Of a stretch of DNA of 64,000 nucleotides, positions 1 to 10,754 are shown piece by piece (position 1 is the stretch's first letter; each line of letters begins with the position of its first letter). The position numbers were made by a program, and so were the translations under genes. Under the pieces are notes generated by a model. It was not told where the DNA came from, searched no databases, and was given only the letters and a program-made list of their open reading frames with translations. Where the stretch lies: NCBI GenBank assembly GCA_021234155.1, contig JAJEKV010000169.1, positions 98,000 through 161,999 on the forward strand, read 5' to 3'. The stretch is from Isoetes taiwanensis (Eukaryota; Streptophyta; Lycopodiopsida; Isoetales; Isoetaceae).

Positions 1-1858
1 TCATGGTCGATTCGATTTGCCAAACCGGCTGCCATTCTCGGCGGCCGTTGACCGGCCGGGCGGCGGCTAGATGTCGAGCCCCTCACACAAGCGGGCTTTA
101 GACCCCGCCCACTCAACGATTGACCATATCTTTACACTGCGGGCGATTGAAGACGGCCGGAACCATCGGCGGACTTGTATTGCCGCTTTGTGGACTTCGA
201 AGGCTTTTGATACTGGTCCCCCTGAAAGCTATGGGCTAAATGCTGCGTCAATCACAGGGCTGCCGCCGCCGTGCGTAATGCCATATACAGGCTGCATGAG
301 AGTTGTTTTGGCGGGATGCGTACCGACGGGCCAAGCATTCACCAATAGTATCGGGGGTTCGGGCAGGGCTGCCCCCTCACCAACACTTTTGGCCTCTACA
401 TTGATCGGTTAGAGCCCCGGCTTCTGCGAGCATGGGGGATGGCATACGGCTTTTGCACCAGGTCATCCGCCCGGCTCATCTATCGCGGGGCGATGTTGAC
501 CGCCCACACCCCGAAGCTATCGCGATCTCATCCGGATGCCCTAGACACATTCTGTCGGGCTCTGAGACATGCGCTGCGAATCGCCAAGACCGGGGTGGTC
601 CTCATCTCCTCTTCCGCCACCCCACCCTCCCGCACTCACATATCGGGGGCCAGTAGAGGTCACACCCACCTACAAGTACCTAGGGGTGGAGTTCCCCCTC
701 GCTCTGTTGGGAGGGCGCCCATCCGCTATGGGTGACAAAGGGCCGAAAGCGCTTATGCCATGCCGAAATCAATCACTAGGCGAGCTCTATGATTGGGGCC
801 ATCGATCCACATGCTGCACCGGGTCGAGCGGCCCTTCCATGCGGGTCGAGAGTTTGGGGCCCGGTCCGTCTCTTTGGCGACACTGGAATGACTTGGAGCA
901 AAAGTGCGTAAGGCATTTTGGCATGGACACTTGGGTGAAACCTTCATCCCCTATCGATTCTCGTTGTGAAACTGGATTCTTGCCGCTTCACGCGATAGAC
1001 ACATCGCCTATTTTCGAAAGTGGTTAATATGGGTGATGCTCGGCTCCCGCACTGGCTTACGCCGTGGGCAATGGGCCGCAGCGGCTCGGGGCCTATTGAG
1101 GGGTAAGAGAGATCGATGGTTCGCCCGATGAACGCGGGGGAGAGCACAAAAGGCAGGTGGACACGAGGCCGATCGTGGCAGCCCGGCGGAGTACCTAAAC
1201 GCTTGCTTCCTTGGCAAGCTCGGGACCCCGGCTCTAGAGCAGTCAAAAACGCCCATTACAAGGAGCACATCAACCCCGTGTTAGCCCGAGGCCCGGCAGC
1301 TCTACTCGCTGCGTTCCCAAACGCCTCAAAAGCCGCGGACTCATTGCCTCCATTCGCATACGGTGCCCACCATCTTCGCGATCGAGGCGAGGCGGTGGAT
1401 TGGGGAGCCCCGCCGGGACAAGCTCTGTCCGTCTTTGTCAAACGGGTGCTATTGAGGATGAGTCTCACACTTTCGAGTTGCCCAAAGATTCGGTCGGATC
1501 CGGGCGGATCGCCCCTTAGTACCTACATTTGCCGATGAACACACCGTCAAGATGCGTGCTCGGGTCGTACATTCGGGAGGTACTAGATCGTGAGCTCACC
1601 TTTGCCCCTTTGGTGCCGCCACGATCGGGCACTACGGTGCGATGCATGAGTGTATATATTTGTGTGTTTTTCATTTTGTATATTAGAAGCGGTTTGTCGG
1701 CCAGTGATTCTTCGCCGCACTTTTCCTTCGAAAACCCTTCTGGCTGGGTTTTTAATCCGGGTAGTAATCCGCTTGCTGCACTTTTGTATTGGGTCCCATA
1801 GACCGATTGGTCTCCGTGGACGATAAAAATACCTTCCTTCCTTCCTTCCTTCCTCCCT
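1..1858 (+). mobile_element. Decayed LINE (non-LTR retrotransposon), 3' part; starts before the window
   Basis: Reverse-transcriptase pieces appear in order but in shifting frames: QAGFRP near 88-105, STIDHIFTLRAI near 114-150, a degenerate YADD region near 475-510, KTGVVLISSS near 585-615 and TPTYKYLGVEF near 665-700. A C-terminal part near 790-1000 shares LYDW and TGFLPL with the LINE at 63328-64000. Many stops and frame changes make it a pseudogene. The end is clear: a conserved 3' sequence (TTGGTCTCCGTGGACGATAAAA, beginning near 1807) runs into a (CTTCC)n tail at about 1832-1855. The body is much richer in G+C than the DNA after it. The 5' end lies outside the window, so length and target duplication cannot be judged. 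Confidence 0.85.
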
Positions 1859-3126
1859 TAATTACTCTCTAAATATATATTGTTTAAGGGTCTTGCTTTT
1901 TTAATCTCTCCGTTTCAAGAAAAGGTCTCAAGCTAATAATAATCCTTAGATTATTCTTGTATAATTGTTTATTCCATATTTTGGCAGATAATCTCTTTCT
2001 CTTTCTCTTGCTCACATTGTTGTTTCCCCAGGCACCACCGTATTAATTCCCTTCTTTCCTAGAATTGATCGCCGATCAAGGAATTACATGGCAATTTAAC
2101 ATAAACAAGTTCATGGTTACAACCTTAGTTAAGTCCACAACTAGAAATAATCAAGTCCAGTCCTTGAGGCTAAAAATTGTCAAGATCAATTGTTATGCTG
2201 CAGTTATAATAGTTGTCTCAAAATATTATCTACAGAGGTTTAGTAATACAAAAGTTCAGAATAAATGCAGTACAATTCTTTAAGAGCCAGAGTTTTTGGC
2301 TAAGCATGAGAAAGGATTTGGAAAAGGAACACCTTAGAATCCCCAAACCAAATTATTCCACAAGATCTAAAATTTGATTTTGGTCTGTTGGAAGGAAAGA
2401 TTCGGGGGAAGGAAAGGTTAAAGGTTATAACAACTACTGAAGTATCCAAAGCATGCTTTTAATTTTTGCCACAAATTTTTTTAATGGAGCTTACTGTCCA
2501 ATTGGCCCAGAACGTGCACGAATGCTAAATAAACATCAAAGCTTTAAAATAACTTTGTCAACAACAATATCATGAGTTCTAGCCGTTCAACATAAGGTTG
2601 TGCAAATCGACGAGTATTTTGAGGATCGCAAGTAAATTTTCATAAGGTCATATAGTTTGCCCAATTCGTTTGGTATTGGGGGAGGGTATATTGGCAATGG
2701 TGGGGATTATGATTTTGGTATGGTATTGTATAAAAAAGGGTATATTTAGGCCATTTTGAGGAGCTTAATTGGCTTAAGGGGGATTGTTCTAATTTTGGGT
2801 GAGTTTTTTAGAGAATTTTTTGGTCAGTTTTGGAAGGACCGAAATTGGAACGCATGTGAAGGCAGCCGGGCAGAGGACAGGACAGCACCTCCTCGGCGTG
2901 GGCATGCCGGATTTGGTGGATGGTAGCGTGCCAGAGTTTAGTATTCATTCCGGCAGTCCATACTATTCTCTTCCTATTCTTTCCTTCATTCTAGCTTGCA
3001 AAGCACTTGCATAATAAATTCCATGCACTTGCTTCCAGCTTATAAGGCAGAGGATGCTTGTGCTTCTTCTGTGGTCTTGATTTGCGGAACAACTCTAGAA
3101 GTGTGATATTGATTGAAGCAAAATTT
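1859..3126. other. AT-rich non-coding stretch
   Basis: No gene is recognisable. Around 2690-2800 there is a piece (GATTTTGGTATGGTATTGTAT, then GAGGAGCTTAATT) that recurs in tandem at 20815-20950, so it belongs to a dispersed repeat family. The short open frames here have no convincing composition. Confidence 0.5.
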
Positions 3127-3368
3127 GACAGAGGCAGAGGCATGCAGCCGCAGCTTGAGGTATCAATTTCCATGCCAAAGGGGCTCCCGATTATTTGTTC
3201 TGGTTGAGCTCGTCTATATTTTTATTGAACCAAAAATTCGACAGAGGCAGAGTTATGCAGCCGTAGCTTGAGATGTCAATTTCCAGGCCAAAAGGGCTCC
3301 CGATTCGATCAGAGCTATTTCTGACGCAAATATTTGTTCTGATTGAGCTCGTCTGTATATTTGTTGAT
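3127..3368. repeat. Two-copy tandem duplication of about 113 bp
   Basis: Copy 1 is 3127-3239 and copy 2 is 3240-3368. Both begin GACAGAGGCAGAG, share ATGCAGCCG and AGGGGCTCCCGATT or AAGGGCTCCCGATT, and end near GAGCTCGTCT. Copy 2 holds about 26 extra bases after CCCGATT, so the copies have diverged by an indel as well as substitutions. Confidence 0.85.
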
Positions 3369-4620
3369 ACCAGAGGGCTTATATTTGCCATGCATTTAAA
3401 ACTTATCGCTCTTTACTTATACGATAATTTTCTATCGCATTCAATTCCTTCTAGCATACTGCAGAATGTAAATAGGGGAAGAATTACATGGGATTTCTCT
3501 GATCTGAGGAAATTATGTGGAAATAGCATAGCCGGCTTCAACTGTTTTTGCTCTGGTTTGCACCGTTGGAACTTTCATGGGTGCCTGTGCAAAAAATTAA
3601 GGGCCCATGCAGGCCGTGGAGCGATTTGAGACGGATTCCGTTATCTTGGAGGCTCACATCTCAATCTATGTCATTCCTGGCTCACATCTCAATCTCAATC
3701 TATGCAGGGGGGCTGCTTATCAAGGGTGAAACCATGGTTTCTGTTGTAAATAAATTGTTGTAAATAAATGTAATATGAATATGAAGTAAGGTGGACGATT
3801 AACTTTTTTGCACCATTGAGTCGTGTTTAATTTTTTGGCTTTAGCAAGTTTGTGGCCATTGATGTGAGAATATTCTCTTGATCGGTGGCTCACAATGAAA
3901 GTTAGATAGGACGCCATAATACATGGAAAAAGAGTAATAATAAGTTAATTTTCATAAGGTCATAAATATACTTCTATGGGCTATAATGATAAATGGCAAC
4001 CTAGGGTTTTAGGTAATTTACAACGTCTTCAGCTTACTTCATAAATAATAGCGTACCTAAAGACAACAGGAATTTATACCGGCAATGAACACGTAAGCGA
4101 TGCATGCATTTGAATCAGATATCGAAAAGTTTTGGTTTTTCTTCAAACGGGACATGACAGATGCGGGTTCTTATGGCGCCAAAGAGCATCAACGAATGGA
4201 TCCTGCTATCATAATTTATCTAGTTAGGTCCTTCAATAGGGTTATTGATCTTCATACTTTGTGTTTAAACGTTGCAACTTTGTCAACAAGCAAAGCCAAT
4301 TATTTGTCCTAATACATCAGCAGAACCCATGAAAATTTTGTAGATGCACTCCTACATTTCAAACAGGTACTTCTTCTCAACACATATATACATGTTAACC
4401 AAGATTCTGCAACATCAAACCCTCCTGGAGTTATGGACCAAGAGGAAATAAGTTTTCAGAAGCAACTCTTTATGATGCACTTCATGGTTCCCTTATAATA
4501 CCCAGATTTAGCTTATTTTTATCTTTAGCCGACAGCAGCTGGTGCATTTTAATTATCTTCTTTCTAGAAATGGTTGAATATAGGTTAACCATGCATATGA
4601 TGGACAAACATACGGTGGCT
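3369..4620. other. Non-coding stretch downstream of CBSX3
   Basis: No gene is recognisable. A short tandem duplication (GGCTCACATCTCAATCT) lies at about 3650-3700. The part next to 4620 is presumably 3' UTR and terminator of the minus-strand CBSX3 gene; I cannot place the polyadenylation site. Confidence 0.4.
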
Positions 4621-4632
4621 TCCACAGTTGCC

Positions 4633-6138
4633 TCAGTATCCCCCCTGAATGTAGGTATTTAAGCGCTTTAACTCTTCACGATGCTCTTCTACCACTGCTC
4701 TCACAACATCACCAATAGACACCATACCCTTCATCTGCTTATCTTTTACAACGGGAATATGCCTAATCCTCTTCTCTGATTATAGTCACAAAACATTATT
4801 AACACCCATTATGAAATATTGTAACAGTAACAAACAGTCTAGTGGAAGCATTACCTGTCATCATCTGCATTGCATGCAATACTCGTGTCTCTGGAGTAAC
4901 GGTTATCAGTTTATTCTGTAACCAATGTTGAATAAGAAAAAAGCAAATATTCTCTACCAATTATGTGAAAACCAAATTCAGGGACAACTGAATACCTCCT
5001 CAGTCATAATATCTCCAACTCGTGTGGTCTTTGATGAACGTCCTTGCACAATGATTTTCCTGAGATAATCTACAGACAAAAGCATGATTGAAGGACCACA
5101 ACAACAATGAGAAAAGGACACCGCCTTTATTTAGAAGGACAAGCTGCCTCCTTGTTATAAGAAAATGTAAGAAATCATCTTAGTTTTTGAACATGAGACC
5201 TGCTACACTATTTTCACATGGATAGGCTCCAGCAGACAATCAATCTGATAGGACCTATATGATATCATTGCCTTAAAAGAAAATGAGCTCAGAAAATCAA
5301 GCTCACCTCTTTCTGTGATAATCCCAGCTATTTGTGCTTCTGTTCCTGGTTTGACCACAAGCAATGCTCCAACGTTGTGGTTAGTCATCTGTTAAAAACA
5401 AATTGATTCAGAACTCATTTTGTAGGTTCTATATAATTTGCCATTTCTTTCTACCAAATATAACATTGGATCCCCATTAGTTGCTCAATCAGAAATCAGG
5501 ACGGCTTATATTTTGCATAACTTTTGAATTGTTCATGTCAAGTATCTATGGTTATGCTTATAATACTGCATGCAATATTGAAATACTGTAACTTACCATT
5601 GAAAAGGACGCAATATAAAAACTTTGCTAACTGTTTTGTACTCATTATTATATCAGTTACAAAGCTACAAAGAGCTTGTTGATTCTACAAGCTAGTTAAC
5701 ACACTCTAAGTGGCTTACTTGAATGTTAGTTGACCATTGCTCATAATTTAATGCTTTGCTTCTCTCAAGAAAAACTAGATCAGCTCATTCCACACGAGAT
5801 CAGCTCATTCCACCCAAATCCTAAACTAAGAAATCTTCAATTTTACTGCCCAACCAGAAATATGTTCAATGGCCACTTACTGATTTAACAGCATCATACA
5901 CTGTGTCGTCCGTGGTGCAGAAAAGCCATTCTCCCTCTGCCCCTTTACCTTTTGCTTTCAAAACGTCTGCTATTGTGGTTGACTCAAACCCTCCTTCTTC
6001 TAAAGTGGCAGGTTTTGCAGATTCATGACGGCACTGCTGGCTAGAAATACCAGGAGTTTGCAGAACACGAACATGCCTAAGAATGCCAGCTTGAACAACC
6101 TTACCGTGGGTTTGGATAGTTCTAGCAAGGCTCTGCAT
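4633..6138 (-). CDS. CBSX3: CBSX3-like mitochondrial CBS-domain protein (5 coding exons)
   Basis: Five exons join into a 205-residue protein: 6138-5881, 5388-5307, 5069-4996, 4915-4855 and 4775-4633. Every intron is GT-AG, the exon lengths sum to 618 bases and the frame holds throughout. The N-terminus is rich in R, Q, S and H and lacks acidic residues, as in a mitochondrial presequence. The core contains FESTTIADVLK, TTDDTVYDAVKS, HNVGALLVVKPG, GIITER, a KIIVQGRSSKTTRVGDIMTEE-type stretch and RIRHIPVV. The end is YIQGGY, as in Arabidopsis CBSX3, which is 206 residues long. These are two CBS domains, which bind adenosine nucleotides; CBSX3 is known to act on mitochondrial o-type thioredoxin and redox balance. 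No lesion is visible. The start is chosen because the 5'-UTR intron ends three bases before this ATG. Confidence 0.95.
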
Positions 6139-6690
6139 TGTCTAGATCAAACATTAAGAAAATGGATTAGCTACAGTATTACCACAGAGAAACCAATGGA
6201 TAGGAACAAAAAAATTCTAAGACCCAAAGAAACGTAAGGAATCAGTATTATCAGGAAGAGCGTTTAATATTTCGCCATAAGGAAGCAAGTCACAATAATG
6301 AAGCTTAGGTGATATGCCAACACCTGAAATGCAAACCTGGATCAAATTTTCTTTTTCTTCTTGCCTTACCCAAGCAGGGTGAGGCATATCTTTGAGTGAA
6401 AGAAACAACAAACGAAAATAAAACTAGAGAAAAGAAAGCAGTGAAAAGAGAAGCCGGAAATGGGATCAAACATAGATAATCGTCGTACAATGGCAAAAAA
6501 GGAATCTGTAAGCAATCCACAAATCCTTCAAAACGACGCCAGAAACGACGATTTAAACCTATAAAAACAGATGCAAGTGTTAAAGTAAGGGTAATCCTAC
6601 CTTTCGTCAAGAATCGAACACCAGATGCTTCAACACTACAAACTACTCCTCTTCTCCAAAACTCTACCCTGCAGATTCCGGACAGATTTT
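6139..6690 (-). promoter_or_regulatory. CBSX3 5' UTR: first exon and leader intron
   Basis: On the minus strand a good donor (GAAAG followed by GTAGGATTAC, boundary at 6601/6600) and an acceptor ending CTAG at 6142, three bases before the ATG, define a leader intron of about 459 bp. The non-coding first exon would run from 6601 to roughly 6690. The transcription start is inferred, not seen. Long 5'-UTR introns are common in plant housekeeping genes and often raise expression. Confidence 0.6.
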
Positions 6691-6694
6691 AGAC

Positions 6695-7660
6695 GGAGGG
6701 GATTGGTTGCCAGCATTTGAGAACCATCCGGCCGTCCAAATGGCGGGATTTAGCAAGCCGATTCATGTGTATTGGATAATTTCAATGCGTCCTAGTCAGC
6801 TGCCACGTACCATTTTTTTTATTTTTATTTTTTTACACTTCTTTACCTTAAGAATATTTTATATATGGATCTGGCAAACCCCATAGGATTCCAAAGGACG
6901 GGATTTTTACCTCCAGGATTCCGAAATCAAAGATATTTTCAGTCTCTCTCAATGTATAAAATGTGGGCTCACTAACATGGCCCACTCTAGACCCTCGTAC
7001 CTAGTAACATGCCCCAATCAAGGCCATTACGTCACTTGAGATTTGTTGCCAGCACATGAGAACCATCCAACCCTCTAGATGGTGGGATTCAGTAGGTCGA
7101 TTCATACGTATTGGATAATTTCAATTAGCCCAGATTCTAGTGGAAGGTCGTCAGTTTGCATTTCGTTCAAGATGTTCCAGGCTAACTTCCAAGTAATTGA
7201 TTCCTCTGTTGTTCCGGCATCTCCCAAAGAGCAACTCCCGGGGGATCTTGCCCAGGAGAAAATTTTCAGATTTCGACATCAAAAATTTTGAGCTCGCAAT
7301 GGAATGCTGAAACTGGTGGCAGGTGTTGTTGTGGAGCTCTCAGGTTCACCCAGCTCAAAACTTCTAGGCTAGTGGAATCTGGGCCTTAATCCTAGTCATT
7401 TGCCACGTATATATTTTGTTTTTCCTTTTCAAGGACCAAGTGACCTTATAGAGACATTTAGATATACAAAGGTCCCCGCTATTGGTGAAGGGGATCTTTG
7501 CACGCCTAACCAAACCCATGGCTTTGGAATCATACCATTCTTGCTAGATGGTGGAGCATCCACATATCTCTCAATTCGCAGAAAGGATAAATTGTGGGCT
7601 CGTTAACATGGCCCACTCAAGACCTCATGTACCCAATCAACCCTGTAACATGTCCCAATC
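6695..7660. repeat. Diverged direct duplication upstream of CBSX3
   Basis: Two related blocks follow each other. Block 1 (about 6700-7036) and block 2 (about 7038-7665) both start with TTGCCAGCA..GAGAACCATCC, continue with GATTCA and GTATTGGATAATTTCAAT, and end with GTGGGCTC..TAACATGGCCCACTC and CCCCAATCAAGG or CCCAATCAAGG. Block 2 is about 290 bp longer. The LTR element at 7666 inserted at the end of block 2. Confidence 0.75.
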
Positions 7661-7665
7661 AAGGA
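7661..7665. repeat. Target-site duplication AAGGA (left)
   Basis: The bases AAGGA directly before the left LTR recur directly after the right LTR at 19438-19442. A 5-bp duplication is the usual length for LTR-element integrases. Confidence 0.9.
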
Positions 7666-9478
7666 TGTGACGTTCCAAAGACAAGATATCTGCCCCGGGG
7701 ACGTATATTGTGATTTTGCCATCGCCACGCCGCGATGCCGCCACCCTCGATTGGCGTTAATGCCAACGTATAGCCAAGTGGGTAGCCCCTAGGGGGCAAC
7801 TTGCTAAGAATGTGCATTAGCATTAATGTGCACATTTTCCAATGTACACATTAATGTGGGCACACATTTCCATGTGGCCACTTGATGCCAAGTGGGCCAT
7901 ACCCATAAAAATTAATGTAACGCACATTTTCCAATGTACATTCATTAATGTGCAACACATTTCCATGTGAGCACATTTGGGTGCACACATTTCCATGTGG
8001 GCACATTTGGCCACCTAGCCCCTTAAAGGCAAGTGGGCCCTTTTCCCAATTATCCCACATGCCTAAAGGGGATAATTGGAAACCCTAGCCACCCCCTTGT
8101 CTATATAGGGTTGGAAACCCTAACTAACCTAATTTTCGATTTTAGGGTTTCAGAACTCTGTTTTGGCTGCCTCAACAGCCAAAACCGCATCCCAGACTGT
8201 GATTGGGAGAATTACATCCTTAGTTCCTCGAGATTCGAGAATTTCAGGGATGGTCGAGCTCAGTCGAGGAGCCCTCAAGGATCGTATTTAGGCCAATTAG
8301 ATAGTCTAAACCCTATTTTAGGCATTGAATCGGAGGGTTTAGCCTATTAGATTGCCCATAGCACCCTCTAGAACTCTAGATAGCGATTCTAACTAAAGAA
8401 CCTAACTCTATGATATAGATTAGATCTTGTTCTTTAGTTCTTCCGATGATGTACATGGATGATGTATCTCTGAACTCCTTGTATTGGGAAGGGGGTAGAG
8501 ACCTAAAGCCTTGTAGTTGATGCTCCTAGAGTAGCCTCTCTAGCACACTATAGATGCGGCCTGCGTACAATAGCCCGCCTGTGTTGTGTTCTTAGGGGTC
8601 GACCGGGTTGATAAGGGTGGTTGTGTCCATAGCGGTTGCTCTCGGGATGTAAAGTCTACCCGAGAGCACCGCAGACTAAGCGCTTAATACTCGTGGACCG
8701 CGTGCACCCCGAAAAGTATGAGTTCGACACCCGCTGGGGATAAGAAGCCGCGGCTGGCGCCACGCCACCGTGGGATTTCGGCCGAGGTCCCGGTGGTGCG
8801 CTGGTTGTGCTTGCACGGGGTCGGACCTGGTCGTGGTGGTAGTTCCCTTCAAGTGGGTTAAAGTCGAAAACGGACAGTTGGTGTCCTCTAGTCTCACTCG
8901 CTATGGCATTGATCATCCGGTGGGAGAGAAACCTCCCTACCGCCTCATCGGGTCCGGGAGATGTAACCCGGCTATAGCCCCTTTGGCTATGATCCCGCAG
9001 GCTACGGTCCAACCCCCTCGAAGTTCTTCAACCTATCTCGCAAAAGTACGCAGGAGGGGCGGATGGAGTGGACAACCCTAAGCCATGTTCATGTGCCACC
9101 CAAATCCATTGCCATGAATTCTCTGCGCAATGAACTCGAGACCCAAGCCGCCGTCATCCCTTTGAGTCCGAGCCTTGGGTAGGATTCCCTATGTGATGTG
9201 CCGATCTTTGTCTATGCAGATATGTGGAGGGCCATCCTTCGTGATGGTCATATGATATTGATGTATGTGCTAATCGACATGTATGTTTACGCCTCCGCAG
9301 CCTAGGTAGGCCCCGAGGGAGATTTGGTGCAATGACCCTTCCACTCTTCCCACCGGAACCCGCCACGGTTGCGGTTGTCATGTGGAGGGCCCCCAGATAG
9401 CATGGAGCTGGTATGGGGATGAACTCCTGCTTTGTGTACGGGTGAGGGCAATCAGATAATGAAGTAGGGGACGCCACA
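7666..9478 (+). repeat. Left LTR (1813 bp)
   Basis: It aligns along its whole length with 17632-19437, with small indels and scattered substitutions. A TATA box (TATATA) at 8102-8107 is followed by ACCCTAAC-type leader sequence and marks the likely U3/R border. U3 holds a cluster of diverged sub-repeats (7810-8010) built from CACATTTCCATGTG and CACATTTTCCAATGTACA, each nearly self-complementary. Open frames rich in M, C and H here are by-products of these sub-repeats. Confidence 0.9.
7810..8010. promoter_or_regulatory. Palindromic sub-repeats in the U3 region of the LTR
   Basis: Several units of the type ACACATTTCCATGTG and GCACATTTTCCAATGTAC recur at short intervals, separated by CATTAATGTG. 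The same cluster is kept in the right LTR (about 17765-17965). Repeated motifs just upstream of the TATA box are typical of LTR enhancers. Which factor could bind is unknown. Confidence 0.5.
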
Positions 9479-9490
9479 AAGGTATCGAGC
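9479..9490 (+). other. Degenerate primer-binding site
   Basis: Two bases after the left LTR the sequence GGTATCGAGCAATG resembles the methionine-initiator tRNA primer site TGGTATCAGAGC of plant LTR elements, with a one-base deletion and a changed first base. Compare the intact site at 31450 in the gypsy element. Confidence 0.7.
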
Positions 9491-10488
9491 AATGTTCTTG
9501 GAGACCAAGAGCAAAGCACTGACCATGCTCCCAGTAGTACTAACTTGATAGGATCCTCAAACCTCGAAGAATGGGAAAAATTTTTCTCATTTTTGTAGTA
9601 TATGCTAAGCTAGTAACAGTTAAAGTGAATTAGTAATGCTTAAAGCTTAAAAATTAGTGAGCCAAATAGGATGGTCTCACACGAAAATGCCCGAGCCGAT
9701 TTCTTAGTGATCTAGAAACCCCGCCCTGGCGCAACGTGAAACCATTGATCCGAAAACAGATTAAAAAAAAAGTCAAAAAAATTTTTAGAAAAGTAACTTA
9801 GTAATTCGAATTTCAGCCTAGGAATTAGCTAGATTAGCTTTCTAATCTATTTAAACCTCATCTTAAAAGAATTCCCACAGTAGCGGGAATTGAACCCCCA
9901 CCCACGTGGTTGAACCCCCCAAACCCCCGTACAACCACCGAGGGCTGCATCGCTTTGTGTTTGAATTATAATCCTTAATTAGATTTAAGCTGTAATAATG
10001 TTAGATAATATTAATGGCCAAGCCTTAGACTTAGAACCAAGACCCTTAAGCTAGATAGAGTCAAGATCCCCGATAGACACCAAGCCTCCGACGACATGAC
10101 GCCAAGACCAAACAGACCACTCGACTCCCTCGACAAGGCGAAAACAGCCAGAGGCCAAGGAGGTCAAGGAAAACAAGAAGAGGAGAGGGCACAACGAGAG
10201 CGGGAGGCCGGGGTCAAGAAGCAAAGAGAGCGTAAGTCGGTCCAACATTTTGAAGACTCAACAAATTTGACAAAGACACACCAAGGGAGTAACTCTAATG
10301 AAGAAAGATATGCACTTACCAATCATATCAAAGGAGAACCTTATTAATTTCGTAAATGATAAAATTTGTTTAATACAACGTGTTTTAGAGTAAATTATAA
10401 CTGTATAAAGTTACTTAATTAAGTTAAGTTATAGAATTCTAGCTTTTGTTTTAGTCAAATTGGAGCTTTTGAGCAAAATTGAGACGAT

Positions 10489-10754
10489 GTCTCACACGTC
10501 GCGCCAGGACAGATTTCTACATTTTAGGAATCGGGCTGGGCGCAACATGTGAGACCATGCCCAAAAATGCCCAAAACAGCTCCAAATCGACCAAGTAAGG
10601 GGTCAATTCTGCCTAACTCGATGAGTTTAGTGGAATTACAGCCTTAGATCACTTAAATTGAGTAAGCCTAGCCCAATTAGGACCCATGTCTCACAAGTCG
10701 CGCCAGGACAGATTTCTACATTCTCAAAATCGGTCTGGGCGCAACGTGTGAGAC
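10489..10754. repeat. Repeated hairpin module GTCTCACACGTCGCGCCAG...CTGGGCGCAACGTGTGAGAC
   Basis: At 10489-10555 and 10688-10754 a left arm (GTCTCACA.GTCGCGCCAG) is followed about 20 bases later by its near-complement (CTGGGCGCAAC.TGTGAGAC). The loops are also alike (GACAGATTTCTACATT). A weaker third copy lies at 9673-9742. Each could fold into a stem of about 19 bp. Confidence 0.8.

Noticed and set aside
7823-8060. Open frames rich in Met, Cys and His (both strands, also at 17778-18021)
   Set aside because: They are translations of the CACATTTCCATGTG sub-repeats in the LTR U3 region, present in both LTRs, and have no domain.
9879-9953. tRNA-like sequence on the minus strand (GGTTCAATTCCCGCTAC T-arm look-alike)
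   Set aside because: The acceptor stem does not pair and no anticodon arm can be drawn. It may be a chance or SINE-derived B box inside the LARD-like element.
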